This document shows, one piece after another, positions 54,072-61,378 of a stretch of 64,000 nucleotides of DNA (positions are counted from its first letter, which is position 1; every line of letters starts with the position of its first letter). This stretch comes from Streptomyces lydicus (GTDB taxonomy: Bacteria > Actinomycetota > Actinomycetes > Streptomycetales > Streptomycetaceae), in assembly GCF_004125265.1 (NCBI RefSeq), contig NZ_RDTE01000003.1, positions 8,494,001-8,558,000 of the forward strand, read 5' to 3'. The notes beneath the pieces were generated by a model that did not search any database, was not told the origin of the DNA, and worked only from the letters and a program-made list of their open reading frames with translations. The position numbers and the translations under genes are program-made.

Positions 54072-54233
54072 TCAGAACAGGTGCGACGCCATCCACATGA
54101 CGAGTACGTACAGGCCCGCCCCGGCCCCGCCGATGACGGCGAGCCACAGCAGCGCACCGACCGGCCACGGAACAGGTGCCTCGGGCTTGGGCGGGGTGAC
54201 GGGGCAGCAGTTCGAGCAGTGTGGATCGGGCAT
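54072..54233 (-). CDS. Small membrane protein with N-terminal Cys cluster
   Basis: A 53-residue frame: an N-terminal tail MPDPHCSNCCPVTPPKPEAP followed by one strong membrane helix (VGALLWLAVIGGAGAGLYVLV) and a short end. Three cysteines (CxxCC) precede the Pro-rich spacer and might bind metal or a lipid. Codon pattern and helix are clean, so it looks real despite its size. I do not recognise a family. No strong ribosome site is visible. Confidence 0.55.
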   Translation of the reverse strand: MPDPHCSNCCPVTPPKPEAPVPWPVGALLWLAVIGGAGAGLYVLVMWMASHLF

Positions 54234-54679
54234 GCTTCATCGTCGCGCACTCGCCACGGCAGGGGGTAGGCCCGGGCGGGCCAGAACATACGAACGCACT
54301 GGCTGGTCGAGCCGGTCGTGCCGGGTCGAGCCGGTCGGGCTGACCGAAGGGCGAGCTGCCGAATCCCGGCGACGTGCCAGGCAGGCCGTGAGGTCTGAGA
54401 CGTCACGTCGCCCCGGAAGGATCTGATCGCTGACCACGCCGACCCATCCGCTGAGCAGCATCGATGCCACTTCACTCGGTGATCGATTCCCTGGTGCGGG
54501 GCCGGTATGTCGGGTCGGCATGTGTGGGCGGCGTGGTCTGTGTCTCATCGCGCGTCGAGCATGGCGCAGTGGAGCCCGGGTACCGGCTCATCACGCCACA
54601 CGGCGCAGCACACAGCACCCTCCACCCATCACCCACGACCCTCCACACCGCACAGCCATAAGAGGAGGCGCGTTAACTG
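54234..54679. other. 446-bp divergent gap
   Basis: This lies between the small membrane protein and the small acidic protein. It includes a GGTCGAGCCGGTCGTGCCGG-type repeat around 54300-54340. No gene is supported. Confidence 0.45.
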
Positions 54680-54922
54680 ATGTCCCGTCGTGACACGTCC
54701 AGCGAAGAGGGCACTCCAGTGCCCCATGACCTGCCGAGCCACCAGGCTGATGCCGCAAGTGAAGTGCCTGATCCGTGGGACCCCGAACTTTCGGAGAGCG
54801 AAGGTGAGGGGCCTGACGAGACGGTTCCCGACACCGATCAGGCCGGCACCGGGCGGACCGGCGTTCCGAAGGCTTCGGGCGTCCGCTCCGACCAGCCCGT
54901 TCCGCATGAGCCGGTCGACTGA
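54680..54922 (+). CDS. Small acidic disordered protein (tentative)
   Basis: An 80-residue protein rich in Asp, Glu, Pro and Ser (PDPWDPELSESEGEGPDET). It is predicted wholly disordered, without cysteine or membrane helix. AGAGGAGG lies at 54662-54668, but 11 nt from the ATG at 54680, farther than usual. No family is recognised. A run of GTCTGACCC repeats follows the stop. Coding status is uncertain. Confidence 0.45.
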   Translation: MSRRDTSSEEGTPVPHDLPSHQADAASEVPDPWDPELSESEGEGPDETVPDTDQAGTGRTGVPKASGVRSDQPVPHEPVD

Positions 54923-54928
54923 AATGGC

Positions 54929-54970
54929 TCGTCTGACCCGTCTGACCCGTCTGACCCGTCTGGCCCGCCT
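54929..54970 (+). repeat. CGTCTGACC decamer-like tandem repeat
   Basis: Four imperfect GTCTGACCC/GTCTGGCCC units follow the small acidic gene. Intergenic, with no function evident. Confidence 0.7.
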
Positions 54971-55224
54971 GTCCCACCTTGCTCGGCGACGGACTGCCTG
55001 ACCGAGAATCTTCGTGTTCTCAACTGCTCCTCGGTGGGTGTCAGTTGATTTGGATGATTCGGACCCGGAGCCGCCGTCCGCCGGCGGCTCCGGCCCACGG
55101 GCGCAACGCCTCCACCCGCCGCACCCGTACCACTCTCCCGGAATTGGTCCTGCTGTGGAGGCCAATGACGGTACAGACTCTCCGCCAGTGGCATGGAGCA
55201 ACAGGCACATGAGAGGCGACTGGC

Positions 55225-56172
55225 GTGGAGCAGGACAACAGGGATCGGCGCGAGCGCGAACTTCAGCGCTGTCACGAGGCGCACCCCACGGGCCCGATGG
55301 ACCCGGCATACCCATACCCGGCAGTCGTACCGACGCCGCCGCGCGAGGGCGGGGTGAAGATCGCGCTCATGGACGCGGGGATCGGACTGCTGGCGGCGGC
55401 CGCCGCGGTACGCCGTCTGCGGCCCGACGCCGATCTCGTCCTGTCCTCCGATCCCGACGGCATGCCCTGGGGACCGCGCTCCGCGCAGGAGCTCACGGCC
55501 CGCGCCGTCACCGTCGCCGAAGCGGCTGCCGCACACCGTCCCGATGTGCTGATCGTCGCCTGCAATACCGCTTCCGTGCACGCCCTACCCGCCCTGCGTG
55601 CCCGTCTGGAGCCGGATCTGCCCGTCATCGGGACCGTCCCGGCGGTCAAACCGGCCGCCGCGGGAGGCGGGCCGATCGCCGTCTGGGCCACCCCCGCGAC
55701 CACAGGCAGCCGCTACCAGCGCGGTCTCATCGAGGAGTTCGCGGCTGATGTGAGTGTCACCGAAGTGCCGTGCCCCGGGCTCGCCGACGCCGTCGAGTGC
55801 GCGGACGAAGTGGCCATCGCACGTGCGGTCGCCGTCGCCGCGGAGCGCACGCCGGACGAGGCAAGAGCAGTCGTCCTGGGCTGCACCCACTACGAGCTCA
55901 TCGCCGCACACATCCACGCGGCCCTGCAGCGCCCCGGTCGGCCCCCGCTCGCTCTGTACGGTACGGCCGATGCGGTCGCCGCCCAGGCGCTGCGCCGGAT
56001 CGGTGAGCAGCCCACCTCTGGGACCCCTGGCGAGGGCACTCTGACCGTGATCCTCAGCGGGCGCGAGGAGGAACTTCCGCCGGCGGCATGGGCGTACGGC
56101 GAAGGCCGGCTGCTGCAGGCGGGCCGCCGCCGTCGAGACCGGCTCCTCCTGTCGCCGGGCGTTCGTCAGTGA
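55225..56172 (+). CDS. Aspartate/glutamate racemase family protein (MurI-like)
   Basis: A 315-residue racemase-fold enzyme. Both catalytic cysteine motifs of glutamate racemase are present: VACNTASVHALP and VLGCTHYEL. MurI makes D-glutamate for peptidoglycan; this protein has an N-terminal extension (about 45 residues) and a C-terminal extension, so it may be a second racemase rather than the housekeeping one. An M20 peptidase follows 117 bp later on the same strand. The start is GTG 55225, or later at the MDPAYPYP Met. Confidence 0.8.
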   Translation: MEQDNRDRRERELQRCHEAHPTGPMDPAYPYPAVVPTPPREGGVKIALMDAGIGLLAAAAAVRRLRPDADLVLSSDPDGMPWGPRSAQELTARAVTVAEAAAAHRPDVLIVACNTASVHALPALRARLEPDLPVIGTVPAVKPAAAGGGPIAVWATPATTGSRYQRGLIEEFAADVSVTEVPCPGLADAVECADEVAIARAVAVAAERTPDEARAVVLGCTHYELIAAHIHAALQRPGRPPLALYGTADAVAAQALRRIGEQPTSGTPGEGTLTVILSGREEELPPAAWAYGEGRLLQAGRRRRDRLLLSPGVRQ

Positions 56173-56289
56173 GCATCCTTGCTGCTCGCGGACTTCGGAG
56201 GCGGTGGCCGTGCGGGCGTTTGCGTACGGGGACGGCGCCCCTTCGTCAGCGGCGCCGGTCCGCCGCGGCGTGCCGACTACCCTTGCCGT

Positions 56290-57408
56290 ATGACGATGCA
56301 CAAGACCGTCCAGGTACGTGTCGACGCGATGCTCGAGGACCTCAGGACACTCGTCGAAACCGAGTCCCCTTCGCGCGATCTCGACTCCTTGACGGCATCG
56401 GCCAAAGCTGTCGCGGCCATCCTGGAGAACCGCCTCGGCGGGCGGGCCGTCCTCGTGGAGAGCGCAGCCGGGCCGCACGTCCACTGGTCAGGGGGCGGCG
56501 ATCCCGCCGTACTGATCCTCGGTCACCACGACACGGTGTTTCCGCTCGGTACCCTTGAACGCCGACCGTTCAGGGTTGCAGACGGTCATGCCACCGGCCC
56601 CGGGGTCTTCGACATGCTGGGCGGGCTGGTGCAGGCCATTCATGGCCTGGCGACGCTCGACGACCGGTCGGGCGTCGAGATCCTGGTGACCGCGGACGAA
56701 GAGGTCGGCTCCGGTTCTTCCCGCGCTCTCCTCGAAGAGCGAGCCCTTGCCTGTGGCGCGGTGCTCGTGGTGGAGGGTGCCGCTGACGGCGGAGGCTTGA
56801 AGACCGGCCGCAAGGGCTGCGGCACGTACCGGATCTCCATCGCGGGCCGGGCGTCGCACGCGGGTCTGGAACCCGCGGCCGGGGTCAATGCCTTGATCGA
56901 AGCCGCCCATCAAGTACTGGATATCGCAGCGCTCAACCGCCCCGACATCGGTACGACCGTTACCCCGACCGTCGCCTCCGCGGGAACCCTGGACAACGTC
57001 GTTCCCGCCGAGGCGACCGTCATCGTCGACGTCAGGGTCGAGTCGGACGGCGAGAAGGAACGCATCGAAGCCGCGTTCGCGGCACTGGCTCCGCATCTTG
57101 ATGAGGTGCGGATCACGGTTCACGGAGCTGTCAGCCGACCGCCGATGCCCGAGTCGGCTTCGTCCGAGCTCTTCGCGGTGGCACAACGGTTGCTTCCTGA
57201 TCTGGAAGGCACGGCAGTCGGTGGCGGAAGCGACGGCAACTTCACGGCCGCGCTGGGGGTGCCCACACTTGACGGCCTTGGGGCAGTCGGGGGCGGTGCC
57301 CACGCCGATCACGAGTACCTGGTGGTCGACGCCATGGCCGAGCGGGCCCACCTGGTTGCCGGACTGGTGAACGCGTTGCAGAACAAGGAGCAGAAAGAGC
57401 AGGGATGA
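56290..57408 (+). CDS. M20 family metallopeptidase (carboxypeptidase G2-like)
   Basis: A 372-residue cytoplasmic zinc peptidase. Metal ligands are visible in GHHDTVFP, GPGVFDMLGG, TADEEVGS and the late AHADHEYL. The dimerisation lobe (GRASHAGLEPAAGVNAL) sits mid-protein. Carboxypeptidase G2-type enzymes remove C-terminal glutamate, for example from folates, but the M20 family also includes desuccinylases and aminoacylases. It has no signal peptide, unlike secreted CPG2. Together with the racemase-like gene upstream it suggests glutamyl or D-amino-acid metabolism. Confidence 0.85.
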   Translation: MTMHKTVQVRVDAMLEDLRTLVETESPSRDLDSLTASAKAVAAILENRLGGRAVLVESAAGPHVHWSGGGDPAVLILGHHDTVFPLGTLERRPFRVADGHATGPGVFDMLGGLVQAIHGLATLDDRSGVEILVTADEEVGSGSSRALLEERALACGAVLVVEGAADGGGLKTGRKGCGTYRISIAGRASHAGLEPAAGVNALIEAAHQVLDIAALNRPDIGTTVTPTVASAGTLDNVVPAEATVIVDVRVESDGEKERIEAAFAALAPHLDEVRITVHGAVSRPPMPESASSELFAVAQRLLPDLEGTAVGGGSDGNFTAALGVPTLDGLGAVGGGAHADHEYLVVDAMAERAHLVAGLVNALQNKEQKEQG

Positions 57409-57499
57409 GGAGGGGGAGGGGAGGCGGAGAGCGAAGGGAGACGGAGAGGGAGCGTGTGCGCGACCCGGGCCGTGCGCTGCGTGCGTTGTTCGCCGGGTG

Positions 57500-58357
57500 T
57501 CAGGGTGCCTTGAAGAGAGCCGGGAAGCGGGGAGCGAGCCAGGGCTTGCGGCCTCGGACGAGGATATGGCCCCGGGCGAGGGCGCTCCACTGGCCGCGGC
57601 GTCCGAGTGCCATCAGGAGGAAGGTGACCGGTTCGATGAGGATGGTGCAGTCCGGGCGGGCCGACGGCGGTGAGCCAACGGATACCGCTCCGTTGGTCAC
57701 TGTCACGCCGAAGCGGGCACCACTCCACAAGCGGATCGCGTAGCCGGCGGTGAGCCCGGCTGTGCGGGAGGTGTCGGTCACCCGCGGCATGGCTGTGACC
57801 AGGAACGGCAGGGTCAGCTCGACCCGGGCGCGGTCGATCATGTGCGGACGGCCCAGTGCACGGGCGAGGTCGTAACCGTGGCCGAGCATGTGCGTCAGCA
57901 GGTATGACCCCAGCACGGCAGGGGACATCGGGCCCAGCGGGGTGACGACCGTTTCTTCCGTGGGGCCCTCGTCCCATGTCTTCAGGTAAGCATCGGCCTG
58001 CGCCACGATCATCGCGGCCAGTGGCTCGGCCCTCCGCTCGTCGAACTCGGCGAGTGCTCGCTCATTTGCCGCGGCGAGGCTCTGCGGGGTGCCGTCCCCG
58101 TAACTGCGTGCCTGTCCGGCCGCAATGTCGGCCATGAGTTCATTGGCCTGCGCCAGATGCGCTGCCGCCTCCCCGACGTTCCACTCCGACCCGGGAATCG
58201 GAAGCCCCGTGTCGGCGCCCTGACGCAGCAGCGCGGCGATGTCCCCGGCGGTCTCGCGTATGGCCACACCGAGGCCGTCGGGCAGTTTGCCCGGTACATC
58301 CTTGTCCTGCCGGTCGGGCAGCGCGTCCGGTACGTCCTGCCCAGCCACTGATTCCAC
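57500..58357 (-). CDS. Maleylpyruvate isomerase-type mycothiol protein with SCP2-like domain
   Basis: A 285-residue protein. The N-terminal DinB-like mycothiol-dependent maleylpyruvate isomerase domain (about 30-175) has metal-type His residues in AAHLAQANEL and HMLGHGYDLA. The C-terminal part (about 190-285) resembles the SCP2/sterol-carrier domain commonly fused in this family. Mycothiol is the actinobacterial thiol; reaction and substrate are not known. The start at 58357 follows a repeat-rich leader region. It is convergent with the M20 gene. Confidence 0.8.
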   Translation of the reverse strand: MESVAGQDVPDALPDRQDKDVPGKLPDGLGVAIRETAGDIAALLRQGADTGLPIPGSEWNVGEAAAHLAQANELMADIAAGQARSYGDGTPQSLAAANERALAEFDERRAEPLAAMIVAQADAYLKTWDEGPTEETVVTPLGPMSPAVLGSYLLTHMLGHGYDLARALGRPHMIDRARVELTLPFLVTAMPRVTDTSRTAGLTAGYAIRLWSGARFGVTVTNGAVSVGSPPSARPDCTILIEPVTFLLMALGRRGQWSALARGHILVRGRKPWLAPRFPALFKAP

Positions 58358-58676
58358 GCCGTTCCACTCCTCGGTCTCGTGTCCGCGCCCGTGCCTCTGC
58401 CCGTCCTCGGGCCCGTGCCTGTGCCTGTGCCTGTGCTCGTGTCCGTGCCTGATGTTTGCGCCACCGGGCGGCCGTAGGCGTTGCGGCGTTGCTGACCACC
58501 GGTGCTGACCACCGGGGCTACGGAGATCACGGGGACCACCGGGACCACGGGGAGCATGGGGAGTACAGGAGACCAGGCAACCGTCGCTGCGACAAGACCA
58601 GGAGCTTCCCCACTACGGCCTTTCCTCGTCGAATATTGCGGGCGCGCGTGATGCCACCGCTGACACGATCGATGGC
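58358..58676. other. 319-bp repeat-rich divergent gap
   Basis: This contains a CCTGTG/CCGTGC hexamer run (about 58385-58450) and a GACCACCGGG/GGGGAGCA run (about 58500-58565). It holds promoters of the isomerase-like gene and the SDR gene. No gene is supported. Confidence 0.6.
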
Positions 58677-59261
58677 ATGAAGGTACTTGTGCTCGGGGCG
58701 ACAGGGACGGTCGGCAGTGCCGTTGTCCGTGCGTTGGAGGCGTCTCATCAGGTGGTGAAGGCGTCGCGCGGCGGGCCGGTGAAGGTGGATCTGGAGGATC
58801 CCCTCTCCTTGGACGCATTGTTCGCGGAGACGTCGGACTTCGACGCGGTGGTGTGCTGTGCCGCCGGCGGCCCGTTGGTGGACCTGGAGTCAGTGTCGGA
58901 CGAGGAGATCGCCGCCGGAGTGCGCGGCAAGCTGCTGGGACAGGTCGCGCTGGCCCGGCGCGCCGTGCGTCATCTCCGGGAGGGCGGCTCGATCACCTTG
59001 ACCGGGGGTACGTTCTCCGCTCCCCTGGCGGGCGGATCGCTGGGGGCCCTCATCAACGCAGGGCTGGAAGGCTTCGTCCGCAACGCGGCCGACGAGCTGC
59101 CGCGAGGCCTGCGAATCAATCTCATCAGCCCTGGCTGGATCAAGGAAACCCTGGAGAGCATGGGTGTGGACGGGGCTGACGGTATTCCGGTCTACGAGGT
59201 GGCCCGGGTGTATGTGGAGGCCGTGGAAGGCGTCGCGCAAGGGCAGACCATACGTCCGTGA
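58677..59261 (+). CDS. Short SDR family oxidoreductase
   Basis: A 194-residue Rossmann protein with LGATGTVGSAVV as nucleotide loop and VCCAAGG in the NAG position. It is shorter than classical SDRs, and the usual Tyr-x-x-x-Lys is replaced by GSLGALINAGLEG, as in a small divergent branch. Catalytic activity is therefore unproven. The ATG at 58677 fits the fold; the ribosome site is weak. A heptamer tandem array starts 11 bp after its stop. Confidence 0.78.
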   Translation: MKVLVLGATGTVGSAVVRALEASHQVVKASRGGPVKVDLEDPLSLDALFAETSDFDAVVCCAAGGPLVDLESVSDEEIAAGVRGKLLGQVALARRAVRHLREGGSITLTGGTFSAPLAGGSLGALINAGLEGFVRNAADELPRGLRINLISPGWIKETLESMGVDGADGIPVYEVARVYVEAVEGVAQGQTIRP

Positions 59262-59272
59262 CGTCCATCCTG

Positions 59273-59349
59273 GCTGCCCGCTGCCCGCTGCCCGCTGCCC
59301 GCTGCCCGCTGCCCGCTGCCCGCTGCCCGCTGCCCGCTGCCCGCTGCCC
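59273..59349. repeat. GCTGCCC heptamer array, 11 copies
   Basis: Eleven perfect tandem copies of GCTGCCC (77 bp) lie immediately after the SDR gene and before a terminator hairpin. The units are uniform, with no spacers, so this is a minisatellite and not a CRISPR array. Confidence 0.95.
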
Positions 59350-59411
59350 GTGAGGGGGACAGGGGCAGGGTGCTGCCGCCGTAGGCGTCGTCGGTCCGCA
59401 TCGTTGAGAGC

Positions 59412-59451
59412 AGGGTGGGCCCGCTCGGTCGCGGTCGTTCGGGCCCACCCT
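59412..59451. terminator. Bidirectional hairpin terminator
   Basis: A perfect 12-bp stem (AGGGTGGGCCCG and its inverse; 59412-59423 and 59440-59451) with a 16-nt loop is followed by TT. It lies between the convergent SDR and lectin genes. Confidence 0.75.
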
Positions 59452-59514
59452 TTCCCGGCATTCCGGCATTCCGGCATTCCGGCGTTCCGCATTCCGGTAC
59501 GTCGGTATGCCGGT

Positions 59515-60597
59515 TCAGTCGTTGCAGGTCGTGAAGTTCGGGCTGGTCTGGGCCAGGTAGATGCTGGACCGGCCCTGCTCGTCACTCTTCAGCGGGACGG
59601 TGACGGTGTCCCTCGCCTTCCACGGGAACCCGCTCGCGTCGAAGGTCCATTCACCGGTCACCTTGGTCGCCAGCTCCGACAGTGCCACCCACCCGTACTG
59701 GTGCGACGGAACGGTGATCGTCAGGCTGTTGCCGAGATCTTCACGCACGTCATAGGTGACCTGACCGGAAATGGTGAGGCTGACGCTGGTCTGCACGGGG
59801 CTCGCGGCACCCGTTCCGAGGCCGGAGGTGAAGGTCACTCCGAGCTGGCTCGACCAGCCGGTGGAGGTGTTCAGGGAGAACGTCCACGGCACCGGCGCCT
59901 CGGTGCCGTTGAACCAGACGGGGGAGACGCACTTCTTCGGCAGTGGCTCGGCAGGTGCCTGGGAGCCCTTGGTCCACGAACAGGTGGAGCTGTCCTTCTG
60001 GCAGCGCTTCGACGCGTAGTCGACGGCGGCCTTGAGCGCCGCTTCGCCCGCGCTGCTCGGGATCTTCCACTGCTGTGCCTTGGTGCCGTTGCAGCCGTAG
60101 GTCTGCGTCCAGGCGTCGTCGTACTGCGCGGCGCGGACCACGTCGAGGCACTTGTCGTCCCCGGCGCTTCGGATCATGAAGGTGTCCGTGGCGCCGTTGA
60201 CGGGCTGGAAGTACCAGCGCTGCGAGGAAGAGCCGGAGCAGGACTGCTGTCTGAGCGGGAGCCCGGCCTCGACGCACTTGCCGGTGTCGCCGTTGACGAG
60301 GGCGAAGGCCGAGTCGGATCCCTGGATGCGGGCATCCCACTTCTGGTGGTAGCCCGGCGCGGAGTTGGTGACGATGAAGACGCCGTCTCCGGTGTTGCCG
60401 TTCTGCACATCCAGGTTCCGGCCGCCGTTGACCGACGTGAACGTCAGGCAGGACAGCCCCGAGCAATGGTCTGCGGTCTGCGCCACAGCGGTCTGCGCCA
60501 CAGCGGCCTGGGCGACGACGAGGCCGAGAGTGATACCGAGAGTGGCGATGAGCATGGTGAACGCTGTGGATAAGACCGCTGATCTGGGCGGCTTCAT
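59515..60597 (-). CDS. Secreted ricin-type lectin with aerolysin-like C-terminal half
   Basis: A 360-residue exported protein. The signal peptide is followed by a VAQTA duplication (about 28-40). Residues about 45-190 form a ricin-B beta-trefoil: CLTFTSVNGGRNLDVQN, KCVEAGLPLRQQSC, SQRWYFQPVNG, CLDVVRAA and AQQWKIP are the QxW-type repeats. After a helical linker with four cysteines, residues about 250-360 consist of alternating Ser/Thr-rich amphipathic strands (WSSQLGVTFTSGLGTG, TSVSLTISGQVTYDV, NSLTITVPSHQYGWVAL). These recall ETX/MTX2 aerolysin-type pore-forming domains. The pore-forming idea is inference. The ATG at 60597 has GAGGAG about 11 nt upstream. Confidence 0.75.
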   Translation of the reverse strand: MKPPRSAVLSTAFTMLIATLGITLGLVVAQAAVAQTAVAQTADHCSGLSCLTFTSVNGGRNLDVQNGNTGDGVFIVTNSAPGYHQKWDARIQGSDSAFALVNGDTGKCVEAGLPLRQQSCSGSSSQRWYFQPVNGATDTFMIRSAGDDKCLDVVRAAQYDDAWTQTYGCNGTKAQQWKIPSSAGEAALKAAVDYASKRCQKDSSTCSWTKGSQAPAEPLPKKCVSPVWFNGTEAPVPWTFSLNTSTGWSSQLGVTFTSGLGTGAASPVQTSVSLTISGQVTYDVREDLGNSLTITVPSHQYGWVALSELATKVTGEWTFDASGFPWKARDTVTVPLKSDEQGRSSIYLAQTSPNFTTCND

Positions 60598-60844
60598 TCC
60601 GGTGCAACTCCTCTGTCCGACTGCGGTGTTGGTGGTGCATTCCACCTTGTTGACCGCACTATCGCTGCTACCGACGACTTTGAGTAGGGCGCCGCCCTCG
60701 GGGCGGAAGGCGAAGCGCGGCTGCATGCTCCTCAGCTCGACCGGACGCAGTCGGGAGGCCGGGCCGCCGCCGTGAGCACGCGCGCCAGAGTCGTAGCCGA
60801 ACAGCCGAACAGCCGAACAGCCCTGAACCATCGCGGAAGGACAC

Positions 60845-61219
60845 ATGGTGGGATCCAGCTTCTTCGTCAGCGCCGACCAGCCGAACGGCGCCTGCTGGCC
60901 GTTCTCGACCGACCAACTGACAGACACCATCAGCAGGTTGTGGCCAGGCAGTGCCCTGGCAGGCGGGCACGGCAGTGTCGTGGAAATGGACATCTGCGTC
61001 GATGACCGGACACTGACCTTCGACTGGGACGCGGCACACCAGGTGCTCCGCTTCCCCGACCAGGATCCCCTCGCCGAACCGGCCCGCATCGTGCACCGAC
61101 TGCTGCGAGAGGTTGCACCCGATGTTCCCGTCGTCTGGTGGACCGAGTGCGACGCGACGCTGGAACCGATCGTCCTGTCGCCCGATCCCGAGACATTCAT
61201 ACGCGAGTTCGTCGGCTGA
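60845..61219 (+). CDS. Hypothetical cytoplasmic protein
   Basis: A 124-residue acidic protein of unknown family. It reads as one compact domain (MDICVDDRTLTFDWDAAHQV, VPVVWWTECDATLEPIVLSP), without signal peptide, membrane helix or known motif. GGAAGGA lies 5 nt before the ATG at 60845, so expression is plausible. It is divergent from the lectin gene across 247 bp that include three CCGAACAG repeats near 60797. Confidence 0.65.
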   Translation: MVGSSFFVSADQPNGACWPFSTDQLTDTISRLWPGSALAGGHGSVVEMDICVDDRTLTFDWDAAHQVLRFPDQDPLAEPARIVHRLLREVAPDVPVVWWTECDATLEPIVLSPDPETFIREFVG

Positions 61220-61378
61220 CCCACACCCCGGACTCTCACGTTGCCGCCCGCAATGAATGAGCCCCGGCCTGAGTGGGACGACGCGCCCGAGTGGGTTCGG
61301 GTACTCCACAGCTGTGGCGGGCAAGGTCCGTCCCCACAACGGGAGTTCGGGCGCCATCGCTTTGGCTAATCTGCAGGG

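Noticed and set aside
59273..59349. Short tandem repeats considered as CRISPR.
   Set aside because: Uniform 7-bp units without spacers and no cas genes nearby.
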